Assembly: GCA_031286725.1 (NCBI GenBank)
Contig: JAITTR010000095.1
Coordinates: 1-18,809 of the forward strand
Length of the DNA stretch: 18,809 nt
Direction: 5' to 3'
Source of the DNA: Holosporales bacterium
Lineage (GTDB): Bacteria > Pseudomonadota > Alphaproteobacteria > RUG11792
The notes beneath the pieces were generated by a model that made no database searches, was not told the DNA's origin, and was given only the letters and a program-made list of their open reading frames with translations. A program made the position numbers and the translations under genes. Positions 1 to 8,213 of the stretch are shown piece after piece (the stretch's first letter is position 1; every line of letters begins with the position of its first letter).

Positions 1-1197
1 GTTCCGGAATACGAATCGACAGTTTCTCAGAATTTGCTAAACGATGGAGCGATATTTCTTGGAAAAACCAATATGGACGAATTTGCTATGGGCTCCGCCA
101 ATATAACGAGTTATTTCGGAAATTGCTATTTGCCGTATAGGAAAAAATCAAATCCGGGTATGGCATTGGTTCCAGGAGGCTCTTCCGGAGGATCCGCAGC
201 CGCCGTTTCAGCCGATTTATGCATAGCCGCGACAGGTTCCGATACGGGGGGGTCTATCAGGCAGCCCGCAGGATTTGCAGGCCTTGTCGGCATAAAGCCG
301 ACATATGGCTTATGCTCGAGATGGGGGATGGTAGCGTTTGCTTCTTCTTTAGACCAAGCCGGGCCTTTAACAAAAACGGTTGAAGATGCCGCTATAATGT
401 TAAAATCAATGGCAAACTACGACGAAAAAGACTCTACCTCAGAAATCACTGCAATCCCTGATTATTTAAGCTTTGTCGGCCAATCGATCAAAAGAATGAA
501 AATTGGAATCGCGAAAGAATATTTAGAAGGCTTAAATCCGGAAGGTCTAGGCTTTTTGGAAAAAGCGAAAAGTTGGCTACAAGACGCGGGATGCGAAATA
601 GTCGATATTAATCTCAAAGCTACTCCATACGCATTGCCGGCCTATTATATTATAGCCCCCGCCGAAGCTTCCTCAAACTTAGCGAGATACGACGGCGTTA
701 GATATGGCTATAGAGCTAAAGAATATTCCAACATAGACGAACTTTATATAAACTCAAGATCGGAAGGCTTCGGAGAAGAAGTAAAAAGAAGAATATTAAT
801 GGGAACATATGTTCTATCGGCCGGATATTATGACGCGTATTATAATAAAGCTTTAAAGATTCGACAGATGATAAAAAACGATTTTAGAGATAACGCGTTC
901 TCAAAAGTAGATTTAATTTTGACCTTAACGACTCCAAACGCGGCGTTTGGAGCGGAAGAATCTCAATCAATGTCTCCTATCGAAATGTATCTAAACGATA
1001 TATTTACCGTAACTGCGAATATCGCAGGCCTCCCCGCAATGTCTATTCCCGCAGGATTTTCTAGCGACGGACTGCCCATGGGCGTCCAATTAATCGGAGA
1101 CAAATTTAAGGAGAGCGATATTTTCAAAGTCTCTTCAGCCATTGAAAAATCCGCTGGGTTCGAGGACTTGAAAAAGAATATCGCCTCAAGTTATTAA
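1..1197 (+). CDS. gatA: Glutamyl/aspartyl-tRNA(Gln/Asn) amidotransferase subunit A (5' part outside the window)
   Basis: GatA releases ammonia from glutamine so that GatCAB can convert misacylated Glu-tRNA(Gln) (and Asp-tRNA(Asn)) to the correct aminoacyl-tRNA in the cytoplasm. The reading frame is open from base 1, with no start codon before a family-typical stretch ([12 protein letters not shown]), so the gene begins upstream; 398 codons are visible against about 480-490 in the family. The amidase signature is intact: the glycine/serine loop [11 protein letters not shown] (residues about 57-67) carries the cis-Ser, and [12 protein letters not shown] (about 81-92) carries the serine nucleophile. 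The catalytic lysine should lie in the missing N-terminal part. The C-terminal substrate-pocket segment ([10 protein letters not shown], then [10 protein letters not shown]) is present. No gatB follows, so the common gatC-gatA-gatB order is not kept downstream. A GC-rich hairpin with a T-run begins 37 bases after the stop. Confidence 0.97.
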   Translation, partial: VPEYESTVSQNLLNDGAIFLGKTNMDEFAMGSANITSYFGNCYLPYRKKSNPGMALVPGGSSGGSAAAVSADLCIAATGSDTGGSIRQPAGFAGLVGIKPTYGLCSRWGMVAFASSLDQAGPLTKTVEDAAIMLKSMANYDEKDSTSEITAIPDYLSFVGQSIKRMKIGIAKEYLEGLNPEGLGFLEKAKSWLQDAGCEIVDINLKATPYALPAYYIIAPAEASSNLARYDGVRYGYRAKEYSNIDELYINSRSEGFGEEVKRRILMGTYVLSAGYYDAYYNKALKIRQMIKNDFRDNAFSKVDLILTLTTPNAAFGAEESQSMSPIEMYLNDIFTVTANIAGLPAMSIPAGFSSDGLPMGVQLIGDKFKESDIFKVSSAIEKSAGFEDLKKNIASSY

Positions 1198-1230
1198 AGA
1201 GAGTCTTTAATTAAGGAAAAGCTTGACGTT

Positions 1231-1300
1231 GGGAATAGGAGGCGACTCGCCAGCTTCGCTGGCCACCCACCCGCCCCGAGCCGCCTCCCATTATTTTTTA
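1231..1300 (+). terminator. GC-rich compound palindrome, probable terminator of gatA
   Basis: A 16-bp inverted repeat (1234-1249 and 1277-1292) has two mismatches, A.C when read as + RNA and G.U when read as - RNA. Nested inside is a perfect 6-bp hairpin, GCCAGC-TTC-GCTGGC (1249-1263). A T-rich run (TTATTTTTT) follows on the + strand. Position and shape fit a rho-independent terminator for gatA, but the high GC in an AT-rich setting and the module shared with 15089-15180 suggest it is also a member of a dispersed palindromic element family. The better pairing of the - strand RNA hints that the element did not arise simply as a + strand terminator. Confidence 0.6.
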
Positions 1301-1327
1301 AAAAGCCTGGAAACGAGGAGGCAGGCT
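1299..1327 (-). terminator. Probable terminator of the leftward 233-residue gene
   Basis: Read on the - strand, a 6-bp stem AGCCTG/CAGGCT (1322-1327 with 1304-1309, 12-base loop) runs directly into TTTTT. It begins 17 bases past the stop of the leftward gene. Together with the + strand hairpin just to its left it separates the two convergent genes. Confidence 0.5.
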
Positions 1328-1343
1328 CTGATCTCTATTAGGA

Positions 1344-2045
1344 TTATTTTAAATTTCTAATAGCAGCTATTAATGCATCGTAACTTTCCTTTTCGTTTTT
1401 TACGTCGAAGGAGTCGCTATGAGCATGATTGGCAAATCTCTCCATATATGTCAACGCTTCGGAATGTTTATCGTTAATATGTTTTAATCCGTATGCGAAA
1501 TTTGCGAAATCAGAAGGTTCTCTGTCAGCTTCCTCTTTCATAAATGCTTCGACAGCTTCCGCATCTTCGTTTTCCGCCCATTTTTCAAGAGCGTCTTTAG
1601 TTTGTTCAGTCTGTTTTTGCCGCAACTTATCTAATAAGATCGTTGGGTCAATATTATCTTCTCCAGCCGTCTCAAGAACTAAATACCTTCGCGTTATCTC
1701 GTTCAAAGCTTTTCTAGGAGAAATGTTGGCTATGGATGTAGGAGATTTAGCTATAAGCTTGATAATATCAAATGGCAACTCTTTGATATTTGGGACTTGT
1801 TTATCGACTTCAACTTCTTTTCCTACTCTAAAGTCAAGGATAATTTGAGCGTCTTTTGGGGAAATATTAGAGGCTTTGTCTTTAGAAGAAGCTATTAATC
1901 TTAATATTTCCGAATGAAGGTTGTTAGCGTTATAAATTTTTTTATGTTCTATATTGGAGTTTTCTCGCATATGTTTTGTCGTTATGATTCCTATACCAAT
2001 TAATCCTAAGACTAAGATTGGCGTGATTATTCCCTTTTTGGTCAT
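1344..2045 (-). CDS. Unrecognised membrane-anchored protein with an internal duplication
   Basis: I do not recognise the family. The 233-residue product starts with a short basic end and one hydrophobic segment (about residues 6-23), which suggests either an uncleaved signal anchor with the rest outside the cytoplasm or a signal peptide. The remainder is hydrophilic and probably helical. Two segments of about 29 residues, at 44-72 and 91-119, resemble each other: both contain the pattern [EI]-I-[LI]-x-L-I-A-x-S, then NISP[KR]xA, at a spacing of about 47 residues. The C-terminal part is charged and helical, with a run such as EKWAENEDAEAVEAF, and could be TPR-like, but I cannot confirm that. 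A TATAAT box lies upstream on the - strand, there is no strong ribosome binding site, and a terminator-like hairpin follows. The next gene upstream is a secreted protein, but a terminator lies between them. Confidence 0.75.
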   Translation of the reverse strand: MTKKGIITPILVLGLIGIGIITTKHMRENSNIEHKKIYNANNLHSEILRLIASSKDKASNISPKDAQIILDFRVGKEVEVDKQVPNIKELPFDIIKLIAKSPTSIANISPRKALNEITRRYLVLETAGEDNIDPTILLDKLRQKQTEQTKDALEKWAENEDAEAVEAFMKEEADREPSDFANFAYGLKHINDKHSEALTYMERFANHAHSDSFDVKNEKESYDALIAAIRNLK

Positions 2046-2065
2046 ATACGACTCGAATCAAGACT

Positions 2066-2089
2066 ACCTTGTATCAAGGTTATATTATA
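2066..2089 (-). promoter_or_regulatory. Putative promoter -10 and overlapping palindrome upstream of the 233-residue gene
   Basis: On the - strand a consensus TATAAT (2089 to 2084) is followed within 3 bases by a perfect palindrome ACCTTG-TAT-CAAGGT (2080 to 2066). That palindrome would cover the expected transcription start, a position used by repressor operators. I find no good -35 box. The start codon is at 2045, giving a 5' leader of about 30 bases. The assignment is inference from position and sequence only. Confidence 0.3.
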
Positions 2090-2120
2090 AAGGTTAAAAA
2101 ATAGTAAATAACTTCGGCTT

Positions 2121-2149
2121 TATATAAAAACGGGGGCATTATATCCCCC
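2121..2149 (-). terminator. Rho-independent terminator of the 629-residue secreted protein gene
   Basis: On the - strand GGGGG (2149-2145), an 8-base loop, CCCCC (2136-2132), then G and TTTTTATATA form a standard terminator about 35 bases after the stop codon. It separates the 629-residue gene from the downstream 233-residue gene. The loop happens to contain TATAAT. Confidence 0.75.
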
Positions 2150-2184
2150 ATTTATTGGTTTTCATGAATACAAAGCAATAGGTT

Positions 2185-4074
2185 CTAATACTGCAGAACC
2201 AATTTACTGTGGTTATTAGCTCCGGCAGTTCCGACTATTGGGGCGAAAGGATTAAGGATTCTAGCGATCAATAAAGGCATCCGAAGACTTCCTCTCTCGC
2301 TAGGGATTATGGTTGTTTCATTCCAGAGATTTTTATGTTCCCAAGCGAGCCAGGAATCTGAGTTATTAAAGTAAGCTGAGTTCATTCCCATAGAAGCATA
2401 CAGCGTATCATAAGCTGTCATCTTTTGTTCAAACGCCTCTTGCTCTCTTACTGAAGGATCGTAGCCAATCAACAAATGCAGCGGAGTTAAGGTATCTCCA
2501 CTAATTCGTGTGGGTTCAGAGCCAGGGATTGTATTGCCCCACTGATCCACACGCCATTCTATATGGTCTCTAATATATTGAGGAGCAACGCAAGGAATAG
2601 GGTTAGTGGCAAGAGAATTATCTTGTGGGATGATTGCTATTCTTCTTCTTTGTATGAATCGATTATGCTGCATTTGCTCATTCATGTTTGCCAAAAAAAC
2701 ACGGTACGAAACAAATGCTCGACTCCTTGAAGATAAGTCGTTCGTAGGCATCAAGTTCACGGCTTCTTGAGAACTATAAAACGTATCAATTGTTTGCTCT
2801 GAAGATATGAGGTTTCCACTTAGAGCAAATTTTTTATATGGAACATAATGAGTCTGAGACCTATCATAATACTGATGTTGAGAAATCCACTGTTGCCCAA
2901 GAGAAGTGGTATTCCATCCTCTCAATTCAGCTAAACTTAACATCCCTCCGGCAGCTATAAAGTCTTGATTCCCTTGCTCTTGCCTAATTAAATCTAGACG
3001 AGAGTTAAAAGAACATACGTTTCCGTTTCCATAGATATCTCCGCCGTTACAATCTCTCAATTTTAAATTTACCCCACTATATCCTGGGTACCTTAATGCA
3101 GGATCCGCGGGTCTGCCGACCAAACGTTCGGCTTTATCATAAATCTTCTCAAAATAGCTTTTAGCAGTTTGCTCTAATCTGGAGTTTCCTATGAATTGGA
3201 AATTCTGGCTTAAATAATCTTTAGTAGCTTCAACATAAGAATCTCTTGCGGTTTGTAGTCGCGCTTGGCGAGCTTGAGCTACTGTAGGATTAGCGCCAAG
3301 GCTCAATTCAATCGCTGGGGTAATGTCATTGAATTTATTCCAAGCAGCCTCATAAATATTTTTGTTGTGAATAGGATTGGCAATTACTCTTCCTAATTCT
3401 ATAAATTCATGAACATTATTAGCGTTATATCTTGGAGTGAAAGGTTGAACGAGGAATCTTGAATCATCGACTCTAGCCGCTTGCGCTTGCGTTATAATTA
3501 TATTATCAACTCTTGGGGTTCTTGCTCTTACGAACGGCTCTATAGCCCTTGGATTTCTAGCCACAGCGGCAGTTGTTGAGTTACTTGCCAGTGCGGCTTT
3601 ACAAAATTCTGTGGTCCTCTTTTGTCTAGCTACATGATCAAGAGCGATAGAGGCTTGAAGAGAGATCATGTCCATGAAATTATTCATCTTGTTTATTTGA
3701 GCTTGGCCGTCTCTTGGATCGATTGGGGACAATCCATGGCTTCCGCCAATAGTTTCCAACAACTCTTTTCCTAAAGCTTCTTTAGCTCCCCAATTCATTT
3801 TGTATTCGGCAACGTCTAAATCATATTTTAACGCTAGCATCCAATCGTAAGCGCTTCCTCGAAAGCTATTAAAATTCATAGACTTAGTCCTAGCGTCGAA
3901 ACAAGACGAGAAACATCTATAATTCAACCCTTGCCCTCCAGCGAAAATAAGACGGGGTTTCTCATCCTCAGGAGATCTGAAGGAATTGAACGCATTTGCC
4001 CTAGGATCATAAGCTGTAAACGCATCGTTTATAGATAAAAACAATATTGCTAAAGTACAAAGCATATTTTTCAT
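2185..4074 (-). CDS. Large secreted protein of unknown function
   Basis: I do not recognise the family. The 629-residue product begins with a signal peptide (MKN, a hydrophobic stretch to about residue 19, probable cleavage after AFTA near residue 21), so it is exported by Sec. No second membrane segment is obvious, so it should be periplasmic, surface-attached or released. The mature part is Asn/Gln/Arg-rich with few lysines in its middle. It has a cysteine pair at C54 and C58 (C-x3-C), another pair around residues 343-354 (DCNGGDIYGNGNVCSFNS) and a late cysteine in PIPCVAP, compatible with disulfides. The sequence ends in a long non-repetitive C-terminal region and shows no autotransporter beta-barrel or RTX repeats that I can see. 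It has its own extended -10 promoter and its own terminator, so it is a single-gene unit divergent from alaS. A host-directed role is possible but unproven. Confidence 0.8.
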   Translation of the reverse strand: MKNMLCTLAILFLSINDAFTAYDPRANAFNSFRSPEDEKPRLIFAGGQGLNYRCFSSCFDARTKSMNFNSFRGSAYDWMLALKYDLDVAEYKMNWGAKEALGKELLETIGGSHGLSPIDPRDGQAQINKMNNFMDMISLQASIALDHVARQKRTTEFCKAALASNSTTAAVARNPRAIEPFVRARTPRVDNIIITQAQAARVDDSRFLVQPFTPRYNANNVHEFIELGRVIANPIHNKNIYEAAWNKFNDITPAIELSLGANPTVAQARQARLQTARDSYVEATKDYLSQNFQFIGNSRLEQTAKSYFEKIYDKAERLVGRPADPALRYPGYSGVNLKLRDCNGGDIYGNGNVCSFNSRLDLIRQEQGNQDFIAAGGMLSLAELRGWNTTSLGQQWISQHQYYDRSQTHYVPYKKFALSGNLISSEQTIDTFYSSQEAVNLMPTNDLSSRSRAFVSYRVFLANMNEQMQHNRFIQRRRIAIIPQDNSLATNPIPCVAPQYIRDHIEWRVDQWGNTIPGSEPTRISGDTLTPLHLLIGYDPSVREQEAFEQKMTAYDTLYASMGMNSAYFNNSDSWLAWEHKNLWNETTIIPSERGSLRMPLLIARILNPFAPIVGTAGANNHSKLVLQY

Positions 4075-4102
4075 AAAATTTTGAAATAAAAAGAAAACCT
4101 CA

Positions 4103-4138
4103 CAACACTATTATATCACAGAAGTTTATAAAAGAAAA
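4103..4138 (-). promoter_or_regulatory. Extended -10 promoter for the 629-residue secreted protein
   Basis: On the - strand TG-A-TATAAT (TG at 4118-4117, hexamer 4115-4110) forms an extended -10 box. A weak -35-like TTTTCT lies 17 bases further upstream (4138-4133). The expected start near 4103 leaves a leader of about 28 bases before the ATG at 4074. Confidence 0.45.
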
Positions 4139-4331
4139 GATGTTTTTGCTTTTATTTTTAAAGCCCGTATTATCAACCCCTTTTTATTAACCAAAATTTT
4201 AATTAATTAAGCGCGATTATAACTTGTTTATTTTTTAACGCTCTTATTAGAAACGGGGGGTTATTAAAAATCTTTATTTGTCAATCTCAGGACGATACAA
4301 TATTTTTGGTTGTCTTAGATGACGAGAAGTT
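4139..4331. other. Divergent intergenic region between the secreted protein gene and alaS
   Basis: No coding sequence is visible in this AT-rich interval. For the rightward alaS, a TACAAT hexamer at 4296-4301 could serve as a -10 box with no convincing -35, and a GACGAGAAG stretch just before the ATG at 4332 may act as a ribosome binding site. I see no T-box or other recognisable riboswitch. Confidence 0.35.
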
Positions 4332-6917
4332 ATGTTATATTTATTATCCGATATTAGATCCGAGTTTTTAAAGTATTTTACGAAACGCGGACACGTCGAA
4401 GTCAAGTCTAGCTCGCTTGTTCCTGACAACGACCCGACGCTAATGTTTACGAATTCGGGGATGGTTCAGTTTAAAGACGTTTTTACGGGGAAAAAGTCTC
4501 TTCCTTTTAAAAGAGCGACAACGGCTCAAAAAAGCCTTAGAGCCGGAGGCAAACATAACGATTTAGAAAACGTCGGGTACACGGCGAGGCATCATACGTT
4601 TTTTGAGATGCTTGGGAATTTTTCTTTCGGCGATTATTTTAAAGAACAGGCGATAAATTTCGCGTGGGAAGTCGTTACGAAAGTTTTAGGGCTTTCTAAG
4701 GAGAAATTATTAATAACGGTTCACTCGAGCGACGAAGAGGCTGCCGATTTTTGGAAAGAGATCTCGGGGCTTGAAGACTCGAAGATAATAAGAATTCCGA
4801 CGAATGATAATTTTTGGTCTATGGGAGATACGGGGCCTTGCGGACCGTGTAGCGAGATTTTCTACGATCATGGAGATAAGATCCCAGGCGGTCCTCCAGG
4901 CTCGAAAGACGCGGATGGGGATAGGTTTGTTGAAATTTGGAATTTAGTTTTCATGCAATTTGAAACTCAAGTCGACGGCTCAAGATCCGATTTGCCAAAG
5001 CCTTCTATAGACACGGGAATAGGCTTGGAAAGAATCGCCGCAGTTTTGCAAGGAGTACACAATAATTACGATATAGATTTGTTTAAACATATTATATCCG
5101 CGATAAACCATACCCTAAATGTGGACGACGTAAAATATACGCCGCATTATAATGTCATCGCCGATCATATTAGGGCTATTTCGTTTATGATAACGGACGG
5201 AATAGTTCCGTCAAACGAAGGCAGAGGATACGTTTTAAGAAGAATAATCAGAAGAGCGTTAAGGCACGGCTATATGACGGGGATGAAAGAGCCGTTTTTG
5301 TATAAATTGACCGACTCGGTAAAAGACGTCATGGGAGAACATTATTCGGAACTCGTTAGTTGCGAAAACGCTATAAAACAAATCTTGAAAAGCGAAGAAG
5401 AAAACTTCATGAAGACTATCGATAACGGCATGAATATCCTTCAGTCTGAGCTGAATAAATTGGGCTCCGCTTCCGTTTTTCCCGCAGATATTGCATATAA
5501 ATTATACGACACTTTCGGTTTTCCTTTCGATTTGACTCAAGACATATTAAGAAGCGAAAACAAAAAAATAGACGAGGAAGCTTTTAATAAAATTGTTTTG
5601 GGGCAAAAAGAAATATCCAAAAAAGCTTGGGCAGGAACTGGGGATAGCTTCACGGATAAAGTTTGGTACGGTATAAAAGATAAAATAAAGGACGTAGAGT
5701 TCCTTAGAAATACTTTTTCTCTTAACTCCGAAATTTTGTATATAATAAAAAATTCCGAGATTGTCAATGTGGCATTAAATAATGAAGAAGTATTTATTGT
5801 TACAAAGCAAACTCCGTTTTATGCGGAATCTGGAGGACAGGTCGGAGATAAAGGATATATAAAGTTAAGATCTGGAATAGCGAAAGTTTTGGATACTAAA
5901 TCGATAGAAGGAATCATAGCCCACAGGTGTATAATAGAAGAGGGGACAATAAGGCCTGGGGAAAAGACAACTCTTGAGATAGACAGCGTAAAAAGAAGAG
6001 CGTGTTCGAAAAATCACACCGCGACTCACATATTGCAAAAAGCGTTAAAAACGATTCTAGGCGAGCATGTCGCTCAAAAAGGCTCGCTTGTTAGCGACGA
6101 AAGACTTAGGTTTGATTTTGTTCATAACGGAACAATCGATTCCCAACAAATCGACAAAATCGAAAAAATAGTCTTGGAAACTATAGATAACTCATTGCCT
6201 GTCTCGACCGAAATTATGAGCATTGAAGAAGCGAAAAAGTCCGGAGCGTTGGCTTTGTTTGGAGAAAGATATCCAGATGTGGCCCGCGTGGTTACAATTG
6301 GCGATGATTTCTCAAAGGAACTTTGTGGCGGGGAACACGTTTCTAATACTAGCCAAATAGGTTGTTTTAAGCTTTTATCTATTTCTTCTATCGGATCTGG
6401 CATAAAAAGAATAGAAGCGATAACAGGAAGAGCTTTAAGGGAATATTTTGAAAATGAAATTAGTAATAAAAACGAAAAGATTGAAATCCAGGCTTCCGTT
6501 ATCAAAAATCTTGAAAAACAAATTTCCGATATAAAAACTAATTCCATCTCAAATGAAATTTCTATGATCGAGGAGCTCGTCGCATCGGTAAAATTAAAAT
6601 ATTTGAAAGTAACGGCTCTAGAGCAAAAAATTATTCTTGGCATAGTGGACAAAGAAAAACAAGATAAAGAAAACAAATGCGTAGTTATCGGAAATAAAAA
6701 TTCTGAGAACGATAGGCTTTTTATGTGCGTTTACGTTGGAGAAAGTCTGATTTCAAAATTGACGGCTAAAGATATTCTGCGAGACCTAAAGGATTCTTTA
6801 AACTTAGATATAAAATTTGGCGGTCGAGACGATTTAGCTCAAGTCGGAGGATTAGTCGCTTCGGATTTTGAGAAATATATTGAACATATTAGAGAATATA
6901 TAAAGAAGGAAAGCTAA
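4332..6917 (+). CDS. alaS: Alanyl-tRNA synthetase
   Basis: AlaS charges tRNA(Ala) with alanine and clears mischarged Ser and Gly. The 861 residues match the usual bacterial length (about 875). The class II catalytic domain comes first, with ARHHTFFEMLGNFSFGDYF (about 85-103) around motif 2, CGPCSEIFYDHG, and motif 3 in GIGLERIAAVLQG (about 229-241). The editing domain has an intact zinc site: HTATH (H562 and H566) plus CGGEH (C665 and H669), nearly the same positions as in E. coli AlaS. A coiled-coil-like stretch around 700-745 leads into the C-terminal Gly-rich C-Ala region (FGGRDDLAQVGG). The start gives MLYLLSDIRSEFLKYF, matching the family N-terminus. The stop overlaps the lipA start as TAATG, so the two are probably translationally coupled. 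Confidence 0.98.
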   Translation: MLYLLSDIRSEFLKYFTKRGHVEVKSSSLVPDNDPTLMFTNSGMVQFKDVFTGKKSLPFKRATTAQKSLRAGGKHNDLENVGYTARHHTFFEMLGNFSFGDYFKEQAINFAWEVVTKVLGLSKEKLLITVHSSDEEAADFWKEISGLEDSKIIRIPTNDNFWSMGDTGPCGPCSEIFYDHGDKIPGGPPGSKDADGDRFVEIWNLVFMQFETQVDGSRSDLPKPSIDTGIGLERIAAVLQGVHNNYDIDLFKHIISAINHTLNVDDVKYTPHYNVIADHIRAISFMITDGIVPSNEGRGYVLRRIIRRALRHGYMTGMKEPFLYKLTDSVKDVMGEHYSELVSCENAIKQILKSEEENFMKTIDNGMNILQSELNKLGSASVFPADIAYKLYDTFGFPFDLTQDILRSENKKIDEEAFNKIVLGQKEISKKAWAGTGDSFTDKVWYGIKDKIKDVEFLRNTFSLNSEILYIIKNSEIVNVALNNEEVFIVTKQTPFYAESGGQVGDKGYIKLRSGIAKVLDTKSIEGIIAHRCIIEEGTIRPGEKTTLEIDSVKRRACSKNHTATHILQKALKTILGEHVAQKGSLVSDERLRFDFVHNGTIDSQQIDKIEKIVLETIDNSLPVSTEIMSIEEAKKSGALALFGERYPDVARVVTIGDDFSKELCGGEHVSNTSQIGCFKLLSISSIGSGIKRIEAITGRALREYFENEISNKNEKIEIQASVIKNLEKQISDIKTNSISNEISMIEELVASVKLKYLKVTALEQKIILGIVDKEKQDKENKCVVIGNKNSENDRLFMCVYVGESLISKLTAKDILRDLKDSLNLDIKFGGRDDLAQVGGLVASDFEKYIEHIREYIKKES

Positions 6918-7786
6918 TGGCTTTAGAAAAACCCAAATGGCTCAAGGCAAGGTCGACTTGTTGTCCTGGATATTACGAAACGCTAAAAATAGTAAAGTCT
7001 CGAGGAATTCATACGGTCTGCGAAGAAGATTGTTGTCCGAATATAGGCGAATGTTGGAGAAATAAAACCGCGACTTTTTTAATAATGGGCAATATTTGCA
7101 CAAGGAAATGCGGTTTTTGTAACATAAAAACAGGTTGTCCGTCTTCGTTGGACTTAGACGAACCGCGAAAAGTTGCCGATTCCATTTTTGAATTAGGCTT
7201 GAAATACGCGGTGATAACTTCCGTTACAAGAGACGATTTAGAGGATAATGGAGCTCAGCATTTCGCTAGCGTCATAACTGCCATAAAAAACAAAAATCCC
7301 GGGATAAAAGTTGAGATACTAACCCCAGATTTTCAAGGGAATCAAGACGCTATAAAAATAATATGCAAATCAAAACCCGAAGTTTTCGGCCATAATATAG
7401 AAATAATAAGACGATTGCACGAAATTGTTAAAAGGAAACCCGGAGATTATGACGTGTCGCTGAATTTTCTAAAGGACATAAAAAAATTATATCCGAATAT
7501 GATAACGAAAACGGGAATGTTGGTTGGCGTTGGAGAATCAAAGGAGGAGGTTTTGGAGATTATAGACGATATAAAAAACGCGGATGTCAATATAATGACC
7601 ATAGGACAATATATGGCTCCGTCTACTGCTCACTATCCAATAGCAAGATACGTATCCCTGGAGGAATTTGCGGAGTATAAAGAATACGGAGAAAGAAGAG
7701 GGATAAAAATTATTTCCGCCCCGCTTGTCAGATCGTCATACGACGCTGCCAAAATATTTGACGCTTTATGCTCTGGAAACATTTAG
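6917..7786 (+). CDS. lipA: Lipoyl synthase (radical SAM)
   Basis: LipA inserts two sulfur atoms into protein-bound octanoyl groups to make the lipoyl cofactor of 2-oxo-acid dehydrogenases and the glycine cleavage system. Both iron-sulfur sites are complete: the auxiliary cluster motif C-x4-C-x5-C at C35, C40 and C46 (in VCEEDCCPNIGEC) and the radical SAM motif C-x3-C-x2-C at C61, C65 and C68 (CTRKCGFC). The C-terminal R-S-S-Y motif, whose serine (S273) ligates the auxiliary cluster, is also present. At 289 residues it is slightly shorter than the E. coli enzyme (321), mostly at the N-terminus. AAGGAAAG just before the ATG, inside the end of alaS, is a good ribosome binding site. No lipB is seen here. 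Confidence 0.98.
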   Translation: MALEKPKWLKARSTCCPGYYETLKIVKSRGIHTVCEEDCCPNIGECWRNKTATFLIMGNICTRKCGFCNIKTGCPSSLDLDEPRKVADSIFELGLKYAVITSVTRDDLEDNGAQHFASVITAIKNKNPGIKVEILTPDFQGNQDAIKIICKSKPEVFGHNIEIIRRLHEIVKRKPGDYDVSLNFLKDIKKLYPNMITKTGMLVGVGESKEEVLEIIDDIKNADVNIMTIGQYMAPSTAHYPIARYVSLEEFAEYKEYGERRGIKIISAPLVRSSYDAAKIFDALCSGNI

Positions 7787-8172
7787 CGTATATTCCGTTT
7801 ATTATTTTCGGATTTATAATATCCCTACAAGATTGGAAACATAAAAGCGTCAATATTGTTCCTCTATTGTTATTTTTAATTTCATGCATATTCGCGTATT
7901 GCTTTTTCAAAAATCTTTGTTTTATCCCGCTTTTTATTTTTGTGGTAATTGGGATACTCTTATTTTTAATTAGGAATGCCATAGCATTTGGAGCGGCGGA
8001 TTATATTACAGTGTTTTCAATATCATTTTTATTAAACCGAGAGTACTGGCTAGAATTTATAATTTATTGCGGAGTTATAGGGTGTATAACCTCAGTTATA
8101 AAAAAAGAAGAACAATTTTCATTTATTTCCGCGATTTTGCTCTCTTCAGCTATTTGTCTTTTTTTAGGATAG
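7768..8172 (+). CDS. Small A24-type (CpaA/TadV-like) prepilin peptidase-like membrane protein
   Basis: The 134-residue protein is almost entirely hydrophobic, with about four to five membrane segments. It shows the two catalytic signatures of A24 aspartic peptidases in the right order: an aspartate after the first helix (LQDWKHKSVN, D22, equivalent to D-x3-x-IPN) and FGAADY (D78), matching the GxGD motif except that its second Gly is Ala. There is no N-terminal methylase domain or zinc-cysteine module, so it is of the short CpaA/TadV size. The family cleaves type IV pilin-like leader peptides in the inner membrane; no pilin or pilus genes lie in this window. The start overlaps the end of lipA by 19 bases and has no clear ribosome binding site, so it probably depends on coupling with lipA. 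The fold call is moderate; activity is uncertain because of the GAAD variant. Confidence 0.65.
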   Translation: MLWKHLAYIPFIIFGFIISLQDWKHKSVNIVPLLLFLISCIFAYCFFKNLCFIPLFIFVVIGILLFLIRNAIAFGAADYITVFSISFLLNREYWLEFIIYCGVIGCITSVIKKEEQFSFISAILLSSAICLFLG

Positions 8173-8178
8173 CGTAAA

Positions 8179-8200
8179 AGCGACCAGAATTCTGGCCGCT
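8179..8200. terminator. Inverted repeat between convergent genes, possible bidirectional terminator
   Basis: The sequence AGCGACCAGAATTCTGGCCGCT is a 22-base inverted repeat with one mismatch on + (a G.U pair on -). It lies just after the stop of the rightward A24 gene and just after the stop of the leftward acidic protein gene. The flanks are only moderately T-rich, so termination efficiency is uncertain. Confidence 0.45.
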
Positions 8201-8213
8201 ATTTAAATAGACC

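Noticed and set aside
1429..1848. Long rightward open frame opposite the 233-residue gene
   Set aside because: It is the antisense shadow of a leftward gene that has a signal anchor and internal repeats. Its own Ser/Phe-rich composition is typical of an antisense frame, and no ribosome binding site is present.
2132..2149. TATAAT in the loop of the hairpin read as a promoter
   Set aside because: A G5/C5 stem followed by T's right after a stop codon is better explained as a terminator; the loop sequence is probably chance.
6122..6676. Leftward 184-codon open frame inside alaS
   Set aside because: It lies wholly within the editing and C-terminal parts of a complete alaS, and its Ser/Phe/Ile-rich composition matches an antisense shadow.
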